Shown here one piece after another: positions 8,796 to 17,102 of a stretch of DNA of 33,699 nucleotides; positions within the stretch are counted from its first letter, which is position 1; every line of letters begins with the position of its first letter. The stretch comes from Candidatus Binataceae bacterium (GTDB lineage: Bacteria > Desulfobacterota > Binatia > Binatales > Binataceae). The position numbers were made by a program, and so were the translations under genes. The DNA lies in NCBI GenBank assembly GCA_030037595.1, contig JASHQJ010000489.1, forward strand, positions 1 through 33,699, in the 5' to 3' direction. Below the pieces are notes generated by a model. That model ran no database searches, was not told the DNA's origin, and worked only from the letters and a program-made list of their open reading frames with translations.

Positions 8796-10712
8796 GTGCC
8801 ACGGATGAGTAACGAGCCGTCGCTCTATTGGCTGCCCGACGATGATCGGTGGACCACGCGTCTGACCGAGGCCGAATCGCTACCGGACGAGCAGGGTGCA
8901 TGGAGGGCGCTGGTCGCAGTCGGGCGCACCCGTGCAGACTTCGTGCGAGCGAAGCGCATCGATCTCGCGCTCAGCCGGCGTTTCGAGACGCATCCCTCCG
9001 CGTCGCTGACAACCCGGCCAGTGCGGCTCGCGATCCTGAGCTCGTGCACCACGAGTCATCTTGCCCCTGCGATTCGCGTTGCTCTTCTCCGGCGCACGAT
9101 GTGGGCGCAGGTCTATGAAGCTTCCTTCGGACAGTATCGGCAGGAACTGCTCGATCCGAAATCAGCGCTTCACCAATTCGATCCCACGGAGGTTCTTTTC
9201 TCCTTCGACGCGCGGCACCTGATCGGTTTGGTTGGAGACCTGAACGACGACCGCGCCATGCCACGCGTCGTCGATGGTATTCGCCAGTGTTGGACGATCG
9301 CGCGAGAACAATTCCGATGCGACATCATCCAGCAGACGGTGATGCCGGTATTCGATCAGCTATACGGCAGCAACGAGCATCGTTTCGCCACTTCAAAATA
9401 TAGTGTCGTCCGCCGAATCAACGATGCGCTGCGCGAGATTGCCGGTCGCGAAGGAATTGACTTGTTGCCAGTCGATTCGATCGTTGAGCGTTACGGCTTG
9501 GCGGCCTGCTACGATCCTTCCTTCTGGCATCGCGCGAAGCAGGAAGTAAGTCCCGCGATCGCGCCGCTCTATGGCGACCATGTCGCGCGGATTGTCGCCG
9601 CGCGCGCTGGCCGCTCATACAAGTGCGTAGCTCTCGATCTCGATAACACGCTATGGGGCGGCGTGATCGGCGACGACGGGCTCGAGGCAATCGTCATCGG
9701 CCAGGGCAGCGCTGAAGGCGAGGCCTACGCGGATTTTCAACGATACATCTTCGAGCTATCGCGACGCGGAATCATAGTAGCCATCTGCTCGAAGAATGAA
9801 GAAGGGATCGCGTGGTCAGCCTTCCGGTCTCATCCGGAAATGGTACTGCGCGAGAATGATATTTCGATCCTGGTAGCTAATTGGAATGACAAGGCATCAA
9901 ATCTCAGACGAATAGCCAGTTCGCTGAATATCGGACTCGATTCGATCGTATTCGTTGACGACAATCCCGCAGAACGCGCGCTTGTCAGAAGCGAATTGCC
10001 GGAAGTGGCGGTACCCGAGCTACCCGATGATCCGGCGCTCTTCTCACGATGCCTCGCCGACGCGGGCTACTTTGACACGCCGGTGCTCACCGAGGAGGAT
10101 CGCGCGCGAACGGAACAATACCGCGCCAATCGCACCCGCAGCGCTTCAGCCGAAAACACCGCCGAGATGCCGGCGTTTTTGAGAAGCCTCGAGATGAAGC
10201 TCGAATGGCGACGATTCGACAGGCTAGGTCTTGCGCGGATCACTCAGCTAATCAACAAGACCAATCAATTCAATCTCACGACCAGGCGATATGCCGAAAG
10301 TGACGTCGCAGCGATCATGGCCGATCCGAACGGCCTGGCGCTTCAGTTCCGGCTGCTGGATAAATTCGGCGACAATGGAATGATTGCTATCCTGATCGCT
10401 CGCGCGGCGCACGGCGACGAGATGGAAATCGACTGCTGGCTGATGAGTTGCCGGGTTTTCGGACGGCAGGTCGAATACGCGGCGATGAACGTGCTCGCCC
10501 AGGAGGCTATTCTCCGCGGTGCACGTCGTCTAGTTGGCGAGTACCTACCCACGGCGAAAAATGCGATCGTGGAAAACCTCTATCCCGCGATGGGCTTCGT
10601 CGAGATGCCGGCGTCGATTCCTGGCCGGCGCCGCTTCAGCCTCGAGCTTAATTCCTTCAAACCGTTCGAAACGTTTATCGAAGTTCGAAGTAACAGCGAT
10701 GGAGCAAGCTGA
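8796..10712 (+). CDS. HAD-IIIC family phosphatase / FkbH-like protein (N-terminal region, HAD domain, GNAT-like C-terminus)
   Basis: CVALDLDNTLWGGVIGDDG (HAD motif I), VAICSKNEE, DSIVFVDDNPAERALVRSELPEVAVPELP, C-terminal LINKTNQFNLTTRRY and DCWLMSCRVFGRQVEYAAMNVL as in FkbH-type proteins. Confidence 0.93.
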   Translation: MPRMSNEPSLYWLPDDDRWTTRLTEAESLPDEQGAWRALVAVGRTRADFVRAKRIDLALSRRFETHPSASLTTRPVRLAILSSCTTSHLAPAIRVALLRRTMWAQVYEASFGQYRQELLDPKSALHQFDPTEVLFSFDARHLIGLVGDLNDDRAMPRVVDGIRQCWTIAREQFRCDIIQQTVMPVFDQLYGSNEHRFATSKYSVVRRINDALREIAGREGIDLLPVDSIVERYGLAACYDPSFWHRAKQEVSPAIAPLYGDHVARIVAARAGRSYKCVALDLDNTLWGGVIGDDGLEAIVIGQGSAEGEAYADFQRYIFELSRRGIIVAICSKNEEGIAWSAFRSHPEMVLRENDISILVANWNDKASNLRRIASSLNIGLDSIVFVDDNPAERALVRSELPEVAVPELPDDPALFSRCLADAGYFDTPVLTEEDRARTEQYRANRTRSASAENTAEMPAFLRSLEMKLEWRRFDRLGLARITQLINKTNQFNLTTRRYAESDVAAIMADPNGLALQFRLLDKFGDNGMIAILIARAAHGDEMEIDCWLMSCRVFGRQVEYAAMNVLAQEAILRGARRLVGEYLPTAKNAIVENLYPAMGFVEMPASIPGRRRFSLELNSFKPFETFIEVRSNSDGAS

Positions 10713-10953
10713 AATTTACGAACGGCTCACCGGAATTTTTCACGAGGTCTTCGGCGACGATTCAATCGTGCTCACGCCGGAGACCACCGCGACCGATATC
10801 CCGGACTGGGACTCCGCCAACCACATCAGCCTGGTAGTGGGTGCCGAAGCGCGCTTCGGGATCCGCTTCAAGACCGCCGAGCTCGAGGAGCTCCGCAACG
10901 TCGGAGAATTTGTCGAACTGATTGGCAAGAAACTCGCTAATCGTCGACACTAG
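10699..10953 (+). CDS. Acyl carrier protein (ATG 10699 inside ORF 10534..10953)
   Basis: MEQAEIYERLTGIFHEVFGDDSIVLTPETTATDIPDWDSANHISLVVGAEARFGIRF; DS of DWDSANHISL is the expected phosphopantetheine site. Overlaps the fkbH-like gene by 14 nt. Confidence 0.92.
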   Translation: MEQAEIYERLTGIFHEVFGDDSIVLTPETTATDIPDWDSANHISLVVGAEARFGIRFKTAELEELRNVGEFVELIGKKLANRRH

Positions 10954-10959
10954 GTCCGG

Positions 10960-11916
10960 ATGCGCACGACCAGGTTCTTCGCAAGCTTTCTGATTACCTT
11001 AGTCGGACTGGTGTTCGTCGGCTTTCTGATTGCGCGAAGCAGCTACTACATAAAGCATATTGTCTATTTCTACCAGGTCCCGATGGAGGTGAAGTTCAAG
11101 GCGCGTAATATCGACGCCGATGTCCTGCTTGTGGGCGATTCAGCATTACTCAACGGCGTGGATCCAGCAGTGATTACCAGTGACACACATCTCACTTCAT
11201 ACAATCTTGGTATTCCCGTTTCGGCGTTTATCTATGATCCATATTCATTGCCCGATACCTACTTGAGGCAGAACTCGAAACCCAAGTTGATAGTTCTCTA
11301 CGTTTCGCCGATAGCGAGCCCGTCGCACCCCGATCCTTACTTTTCATGCTACGACGCCGGGATCATGTTCCTTCGCTACTGCCGGCTCTCGAGGACATTG
11401 AGATTCTTCGCGGCGCTGCCGGCGAGGATTCCTTCTTTCGCGCTCACGGTTTACGACTTTCTGATCTGGCACTTCGATCGGACAGGACAATACTTCACAG
11501 AGCAGGCTGCGTCGCTCGTCGCCGAGCGCGGCTACAGCCCGAACCGCGGACTAGCCGATGATCATCTGACGCTCGCAACCTGCAAGTCGGCAGACTCCAG
11601 CACCGGTCCGCTCGATGCGGCTTTCTACCGGCAGTTTCGTGAGCGCTACGAGGCGCGGGGGATTCCGGTTGCTGTCTATCTCGCGCCGTTTGCCGACTGC
11701 GATCCCCGCTTCGATTACTATGCTGTCCATGCAAAAGGTATTACCGATAACAACGTCGCTCGCCTGCCTTACGCGCTCTTCACTCACGATGCTGTCCGGG
11801 AGCATCTGCTGGATTCGGGCGCTACACTCAATTCCCATATGGTGGCGCGCTTCATCGAGCAGTATCGCGCCGGGCACAAGGGCTTGATGACGGCGTCGAG
11901 CGCGAATCCTGACTGA
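10960..11916 (+). CDS. Membrane-anchored SGNH-hydrolase-like protein (DltD/AlgJ-like context)
   Basis: N-terminal TM helix FFASFLITLVGLVFVGFLIA; DVLLVGDSALLNGVDP resembles SGNH block I (GDS). Adjacent to ACP and MBOAT genes. Confidence 0.7.
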   Translation: MRTTRFFASFLITLVGLVFVGFLIARSSYYIKHIVYFYQVPMEVKFKARNIDADVLLVGDSALLNGVDPAVITSDTHLTSYNLGIPVSAFIYDPYSLPDTYLRQNSKPKLIVLYVSPIASPSHPDPYFSCYDAGIMFLRYCRLSRTLRFFAALPARIPSFALTVYDFLIWHFDRTGQYFTEQAASLVAERGYSPNRGLADDHLTLATCKSADSSTGPLDAAFYRQFRERYEARGIPVAVYLAPFADCDPRFDYYAVHAKGITDNNVARLPYALFTHDAVREHLLDSGATLNSHMVARFIEQYRAGHKGLMTASSANPD

Positions 11917-13538
11917 TGCTGTTCACGTCGCGCGAGTTTCTATTCGCGTTCTTGCCGATCGCGCTCGCGGGCTTCTACCTGCTCGGACGCCGCGGCGGCC
12001 ATCTCTCGATACTTTGGCTCCTCGCCGCGTCGCTCGTTTTCTACGCATGGTGGAATTACCACTTCGTTCTCCTGCTGCTGGTTTCTGTAACCTTCAACTA
12101 TGTCTGCGGACTCGCGCTCAAGCGGAATCTCGATCGCGAAAATCGACTCAAGTGGTTTTTGATTGCCGGTTTGGCGGGAAACATAGGTCTGCTCTTTTAC
12201 TACAAGTACTTCGGACCGCTGGGTCACTGGCTAGTCGCTCTAGGCGCACTTTCGGCAAGCAGCAAGCACCTCACGTTACCTCTAGGTATTTCGTTCTTCA
12301 CCTTTACCCAGATTGGCTACCTGGTGGACTCGGCGGCTGAAAGCGCCGACGAGCTGAACTTCTTCAAGTACGGTTTGTTTGTCACTTTCTTTCCGCACCT
12401 GATTGCCGGTCCGATCATCCATCATCGCGAGATTGTGCCGCAGTTCAACGACCCGGACACGTATCGATTGAAGACGAGCAACCTCGCGGTCGGGCTTTCG
12501 ATTTTCGTGATCGGGATGGCCAAGAAGGTGCTGCTGGCCGACGCAATTGGGCCGATCGCTGATCATGCGTTCGATGGATGGCGTCACCTGGAGCTGTGGT
12601 CGAGTTGGATCGGCGCGATTGCCTATTCGATGCAGATATATTTCGACTTCTCCGGCTACAGCGATATGGCTATAGGCCTTGCGCGGATGTTCGGAATTAC
12701 TTTTCCGCTCAACTTCAATTCTCCGTATAGAGCTACTTCGGTAGTTGACTATTGGCAGCGTTGGCATATGACACTGACGCGCTATCTCACGTTGTATTTG
12801 TACAATCCGATGGCGCTGTATGTTCGCCGGAGCAGGATGGTGGCCAAGAAGCCGGTCAACCGCAAAGCTCTCGCTACAGCTGAGGGCTTCGGCCAGATGA
12901 TCGCGGCGCCAACGATTTACACGATGAGCCTCGCGGGAATATGGCACGGCGCGGGACTGCAATACCTTTACTTCGGCCTGCTGCACGGCATCTACATGAC
13001 GATCAATCACGGCTGGCGGACTTTCGTGACGGAACGGATGCCGGCGACGATGATGACGGGCCGGCTAGCAAAAGGAATCAGCTACCTCATCAGCGTGATG
13101 CTCACGTTTGTTGCCGTGCTGGTGGCGCTGGTTTTCTTCCGCGCGGAATCGCCTAGTGCTGCATGCTCGATCCTGGCCGCAATGGCGGGTGCCTATGGCG
13201 CGCGGGCGCCCGCGCTCGAGGTTTCACCCGCGACGATCGACTGGCTAGGCGCGGCGGGTCGCTGGATGGAGCGCGTGGGCATACTTCACGCTCCGCCGCA
13301 AGGTGATTCGAGCGCCGTTATCGCGTTGATTGCCGCGATCTTGATTGTGTGGACGATGCCGAACACGCAGCAGATCATGGTGGCCTACAAGCCGGCTCTG
13401 GATCCCGAGCACGTGTTCAAGGCGAGCTGGCTCAAATGGCGCCCCAACGTGGCGTGGGGGATTCTGCTCGCCATCGCATTCCTTGCGTGCGTCGGCACGC
13501 TCGCCGCGCCGCAGAAGTTTCTGTACTTCCAGTTCTAG
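11916..13538 (+). CDS. MBOAT family O-acyltransferase (AlgI/DltB-like)
   Basis: MLFTSREFLFAFLPIALAGFYLL start, LPLGISFFTFTQIGYLVD, FFPHLIAGPIIHH, DFSGYSDMAIGLARMFG, WQRWHMTLTRYL, MSLAGIWHGAGLQYLYFGLLHG (catalytic His). Start overlaps the upstream stop (TGATG). Confidence 0.97.
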   Translation: MLFTSREFLFAFLPIALAGFYLLGRRGGHLSILWLLAASLVFYAWWNYHFVLLLLVSVTFNYVCGLALKRNLDRENRLKWFLIAGLAGNIGLLFYYKYFGPLGHWLVALGALSASSKHLTLPLGISFFTFTQIGYLVDSAAESADELNFFKYGLFVTFFPHLIAGPIIHHREIVPQFNDPDTYRLKTSNLAVGLSIFVIGMAKKVLLADAIGPIADHAFDGWRHLELWSSWIGAIAYSMQIYFDFSGYSDMAIGLARMFGITFPLNFNSPYRATSVVDYWQRWHMTLTRYLTLYLYNPMALYVRRSRMVAKKPVNRKALATAEGFGQMIAAPTIYTMSLAGIWHGAGLQYLYFGLLHGIYMTINHGWRTFVTERMPATMMTGRLAKGISYLISVMLTFVAVLVALVFFRAESPSAACSILAAMAGAYGARAPALEVSPATIDWLGAAGRWMERVGILHAPPQGDSSAVIALIAAILIVWTMPNTQQIMVAYKPALDPEHVFKASWLKWRPNVAWGILLAIAFLACVGTLAAPQKFLYFQF

Positions 13539-13577
13539 GGGGAGCGCCGCGCTGGCTTTGCGATCCGCCCTCCACCT

Positions 13578-13606
13578 GCGGTCCGACTCGAATCGATTCG
13601 GACCGC
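13578..13606. repeat. Inverted repeat GCGGTCCGA-N11-TCGGACCGC in the convergent intergenic region
   Basis: 9-bp perfect stem read directly; the loop region overlaps an alternative 12-bp palindrome CGAATCGATTCG. Confidence 0.85.
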
Positions 13607-13621
13607 CGCCTCTCCCGGTGT

Positions 13622-13649
13622 GCGGCTTCCGCCTCACGGCGTCAGCCGC
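13622..13649. repeat. Second hairpin GCGGCT...AGCCGC with an inner CGCC/GGCG stem
   Basis: Read directly: gcggct tc cgcc tcac ggcg tc agccgc. Confidence 0.8.
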
Positions 13650-13702
13650 GGACGAGGCTATTCAACGGAGACGCACTCGCCATGGTGCGTGAAACCGCCG
13701 TG

Positions 13703-14533
13703 TTACCGCTGGAACGACGGACCAGAGTAGCCGGCGGAAAGTTGCTGCTCGACGCCCGCGAGCTGGAACGGCGTGCCAGCGGTGAAGCCACCGTCCACCA
13801 CCATCGCGGCGCCTGTAATCCAATTCGCCTCGTCGCTCGCCAGGAACATCGCCATGTTGGCGATATCCTCGGCCTGGCCCGCGCGCTGGAGCGGCTGCGC
13901 CTTGCCGAGGATCGGATCCAGAGTCTCTTTGCCTCCCGGAATGCCGCCATGGACCAGCGGCGTGCTGATAACGCCGGGGCAGATACAGTTGACTCGGATT
14001 TTATCCTTGCCCAGTTCGATAGCTGCCGTGCGGGTGAGGTTGATCACCGCGGCCTTTGACGCGCTGTAAGCGTGAAGGCGGAAGCTGCCCGAGAGTCCGG
14101 CAATGGAAGCGGTGGAGATTATCGATCCGCCACCCGCGGCGCGCATCGGCGCCACGGAATGCTTGATGCCGAAAAAGACGGCCTTGATGAGAATGGCGAA
14201 GGTCTTATCCCATTCGGCTTCGGTAGTGGTTTCGATCGACCCGGTTGCGCCAATCACACCGGCATTGTTGTAGGTGATATCGAGGCGGCCGTATTCGCGG
14301 ACGGCGCGATCGATGAGCGTTTTGATGTCCTGCTCGCTGGTGACGTCGGTGCGCTGATAGACGGCGCGGCCGCCGGCGGCGGCGATTTCGGAGACGAGCA
14401 GTTCGCCACCCTGCGAGTTGAGGTCGGCAGCGACTACGCCCGCGCCTTCGGCGGCGAAGCGGACGGCGCTCGCGCGGCCGAGTCCGCTGGCGGCGCCTGT
14501 GATCACTGCGACTTTGCCTTCAAGTTTGCCCAT
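13703..14533 (-). CDS. Short-chain dehydrogenase/reductase (classical SDR)
   Basis: VAVITGAASGLGRA (TGxxxGxG), NNAGVIG, STASIAGLSG, YSASKAAV (YxxxK), VNCICPGVISTPL. Confidence 0.95.
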   Translation of the reverse strand: MGKLEGKVAVITGAASGLGRASAVRFAAEGAGVVAADLNSQGGELLVSEIAAAGGRAVYQRTDVTSEQDIKTLIDRAVREYGRLDITYNNAGVIGATGSIETTTEAEWDKTFAILIKAVFFGIKHSVAPMRAAGGGSIISTASIAGLSGSFRLHAYSASKAAVINLTRTAAIELGKDKIRVNCICPGVISTPLVHGGIPGGKETLDPILGKAQPLQRAGQAEDIANMAMFLASDEANWITGAAMVVDGGFTAGTPFQLAGVEQQLSAGYSGPSFQR

Positions 14534-14640
14534 CGGTTTCTCCTGCGCTCCAACGTCTCAGAGGAGCTGGTGCTCACAGTTATTTGAGAAAATAGTTAAT
14601 GGCACTGTCAGCCAGGAAAACGCAATTGACTGGTCTTGTG

Positions 14641-14665
14641 AGATTCACCTGCGAAGCGTGAATCT
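14641..14665. terminator. Hairpin AGATTCAC-N9-GTGAATCT overlapping the 3' end and stop codon of the DUF3052 gene
   Basis: 8-bp perfect inverted repeat read directly. No clear T-tract, so terminator function is a guess. Confidence 0.4.
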
Positions 14666-15083
14666 AAGGCCCGCCCATTCTTCGCTGATGGGGCAGATTT
14701 TGAAGTCCACCATGCCGGCATCCAGAGCAGCTTTGCGCACACTTTGCTGGTTGAGGCCTGGCCTGCTCCGTCTTCTTCGACCAGATGATCGAGAGCACTC
14801 CGCCTACGGCGTCTCTCTTCATCGCGGCTATTTTCGATTGCATCATTTTGGCGGAGGAGGTGAACCACAACGTGAGGTCGCGCGCGCGGCGCGCGTTCCT
14901 CGCTATGGTTGCACCATCGGGCAGCGCGCCGAGCGTCTCTTCGAATCCCGGCGGCGCGTTCACCGACGCAACGATGGCGTTGGGCTTAATCCCGAGCCTG
15001 TCGGCCAGCGGTTTCTCAGAATCTGCGGCGAATACTGACAACTGGCGAGCGCCGGCCGGCGGAGAGCTCCAGGGTCCATCCAC
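14645..15083 (-). pseudogene. DUF3052-family protein, apparently disrupted by a frameshift near 14752-14775
   Basis: Frame A: SEKPLADRLGIKPNAIVASVNAPPGFEETLGALPDGATIARN...DLTLWFTSSAKMMQSKIAAMK...GVLSIIWSKKTEQ. A different minus frame then gives NQQSVRKAALDAGMVDFKICPISEEWAGLRFTLRR-stop (14645-14752), the expected DUF3052 C-terminus. Confidence 0.75.
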
Positions 15084-15378
15084 GATAATCTACCCGCGCT
15101 CGGATAGAAGCTGCCGATGAGACTCAGCGTCGGCGCCACCGGCATTAACGAACCAGACCAGGCCCGAGGGCCGTTCGCTTCGAGTTTTCTTCACCATTTG
15201 CGGTTCAGTCGGCGTGAAGTTATCGACCCAGCTGCGGGCAAGGTTGCAGCTTCCGAAATGCCGGGTCTATCCAGCAAGAGAAAAATTATTGCCGCAAGCT
15301 GTCTATCGGACGTAATGTTCGTCTGCGAGATAGTGCTCGTTTCGCGGACTGATTCGAAGATCAGGGGAGCATTCGACG

Positions 15379-16182
15379 ATGAGCGCAAAGAGCCGCACAA
15401 TATCCTGGACATCGTTTTCCGCGGCGCTGTTTTTTGCGCCTGCAATTGCGGGCGCGCAGACGCTGCCTGCATTCAGTACGGATATCGTGCCGAACGGGCT
15501 CAGCTTGACGATAGTAAGTCAGAAGGAAGCCACGGAGACCGGCAAGACCGAGACAGACACGTTTACGATAAACACCGGCTTCACCGGCTCCGATTTCACC
15601 GACGATTTGATCGATCTTATTTCCAGCGGGGGCACGCTGGAGGTGGGAGTCGCTCCCAATGGAAGTTGCCGCACCGGCGAAACGATTTTGCCGCCAATCA
15701 GTATCCCGATGAGCGGTGTGACTCACACTACAAGCTCAGGCGATGACATCTTCGCGTTCACGAGCCCCCACTTCTCCGCAAATTGGACCATATCTCCGTT
15801 CGAGGTGAGCAGCGGTGGGAGTGGGCAGAGCGGTGGCAGCCAGAACACCAGCGTTTCATGCATCAACGGCAACTGCACCGTCACGGGTGGCAGCGGAAGC
15901 ACGATCATCAACAACAACGGCTCTGTGATTATCGAGAACAACTCGGTGGGAGGCTCGGGCGGCGCCACGCCAACCGATGAGATGACTTTCAAGGCGACTG
16001 CCAGCGTGGCAGGAATCATCCCGCTGCCGCAAACGCCGGTTGACGTATTCTTCCTACTATATCCGAATCCAAGCGGCGCCTTGGAGGGTGGCTGCGTCAC
16101 GCTTCACTCAATTTCTGTGAACAATCAGATGCGGAACGTAATCGGCAAGACGACGGTGACGAGCACCTACGCGGCGCACTGA
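15379..16182 (+). CDS. Secreted protein of unknown function with a Gly/Ser/Asn-rich central segment
   Basis: Signal peptide SFSAALFFAPAIAGAQT; central SSGGSGQSGGSQNTSVSCINGNCTVTGGSGSTIINNNGSVIIENNSVGGSGG. Confidence 0.75.
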   Translation: MSAKSRTISWTSFSAALFFAPAIAGAQTLPAFSTDIVPNGLSLTIVSQKEATETGKTETDTFTINTGFTGSDFTDDLIDLISSGGTLEVGVAPNGSCRTGETILPPISIPMSGVTHTTSSGDDIFAFTSPHFSANWTISPFEVSSGGSGQSGGSQNTSVSCINGNCTVTGGSGSTIINNNGSVIIENNSVGGSGGATPTDEMTFKATASVAGIIPLPQTPVDVFFLLYPNPSGALEGGCVTLHSISVNNQMRNVIGKTTVTSTYAAH

Positions 16183-16207
16183 TCGAAATTGTCGGCTCGC
16201 GCCGAAA

Positions 16208-16564
16208 TCACACTGATTCGCCGAGGCGCCTCTTCGCCGACCGCGTAGCGAATGCTACTGCGGCGCCTATTACAAGCGATACGCATCCGGCCAACGCGAA
16301 GGCGAGCCACCACTCGACCCAGTGGTGCAATAGAAGGATTAGGGCTGCCAGCAGACATACTGCCGCCGCGGCAATGAAGCCCACCACCGCGAGCATCGCG
16401 AAGGCATCCAGGAGCGTTTCCTTGCGTGACGTGCGGAAACTTGCTTCCGCGAGATGGACCTCCGCGTGCACCATACGTGCGACGTCGTCGATTGCCCTGG
16501 CCGCCAGTGTGGTCCATTCGGGTTCGTCATGGGCGCGCAGTTCAGCGGGTTCCGTTGCTTCCAT
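16208..16564 (-). CDS. Phage holin superfamily III-like / YqjE-like (Phage_holin_3_6 type) membrane protein
   Basis: N-terminal amphipathic helix, two TM segments (AMLAVVGFIAAAAVCLLAALILLLHHWVEWWLAFALAGCVSLVIGAAVAFATR). Confidence 0.7.
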   Translation of the reverse strand: MEATEPAELRAHDEPEWTTLAARAIDDVARMVHAEVHLAEASFRTSRKETLLDAFAMLAVVGFIAAAAVCLLAALILLLHHWVEWWLAFALAGCVSLVIGAAVAFATRSAKRRLGESV

Positions 16565-16862
16565 CTTTTGCTTCGCCGCTCAACTCGACCAGCTTCGCCG
16601 CGCCAAATCCCAGCAGCAGGCCGAGCACGACGGGTTCGAAGATTGGCAGGTCAACTGAACCAAGCAGGAATCCCGTGGCGGTGCTGATCCCGATCGCGGC
16701 TCCAGGATAGTTTGAGAGCACAAAGCGGTCGGGCCGCAATTCCGTATCGACGATGGTCTCGACCTTCTGGCGCATCTGCTCGACCGTTTTGCGCAAGTCG
16801 CGGCGCGCGTCGTCGGCCTGCTCTTCAAGCTCTATTATCCGCTGTTCGTCGATCATTGCCAT
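16542..16862 (-). CDS. Small membrane protein with an N-terminal helical segment (DUF3618/DUF883-like)
   Basis: ELEEQADDARRDLRKTVEQMRQKVETIVDTELRPDRFVLSNYPGAAIGISTATGFLLG; overlaps the next gene by 23 nt. Confidence 0.6.
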   Translation of the reverse strand: MAMIDEQRIIELEEQADDARRDLRKTVEQMRQKVETIVDTELRPDRFVLSNYPGAAIGISTATGFLLGSVDLPIFEPVVLGLLLGFGAAKLVELSGEAKDGSNGTR

Positions 16863-17091
16863 TCACAAACATCGACACGAGCATCGAACTCGCGAGGCCC
16901 GCCGCGATCTCGCGTGCCACGATGCGGCTGATGAGCGAAGTGGCGAAGCGGCCCGGACCCGTCATCGCACCGCCGCCGGCGAAGAATCCGGTAATCGCAG
17001 CTGCTGTGACGGCGAGAATCGGTTCCTGCCGAATGACATCGGCCCAGTTCTTCGCGTCGGATCGATAATTCTCTTTCGACGCGTTGCGCAT
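16825..17091 (-). CDS. Small membrane protein of unknown function (start MRNASKE at 17091 within ORF 16825..17172)
   Basis: NWADVIRQEPILAVTAAAITGFFAGGGAMTGPGRFATSLISRIVAREIAAGLASSMLVSMF; QEPxLAVxxAAxxGFFAGG resembles the DUF883 membrane anchor. Overlaps the adjacent gene. Confidence 0.6.
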   Translation of the reverse strand: MRNASKENYRSDAKNWADVIRQEPILAVTAAAITGFFAGGGAMTGPGRFATSLISRIVAREIAAGLASSMLVSMFVNGNDRRTADNRA

Positions 17092-17102
17092 CAGCTTTAC
17101 AC

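Noticed and set aside
8796-13538. Polyketide/NRPS biosynthetic cluster because of the FkbH and ACP genes
   Set aside because: No ketosynthase, acyltransferase, adenylation or thioesterase domains and no extender-unit oxidation genes beside the cassette.
16208-16564. Prophage remnant based on the holin-like protein
   Set aside because: Phage_holin_3_6-type proteins are common chromosomal YqjE-like genes; no other phage genes are nearby.
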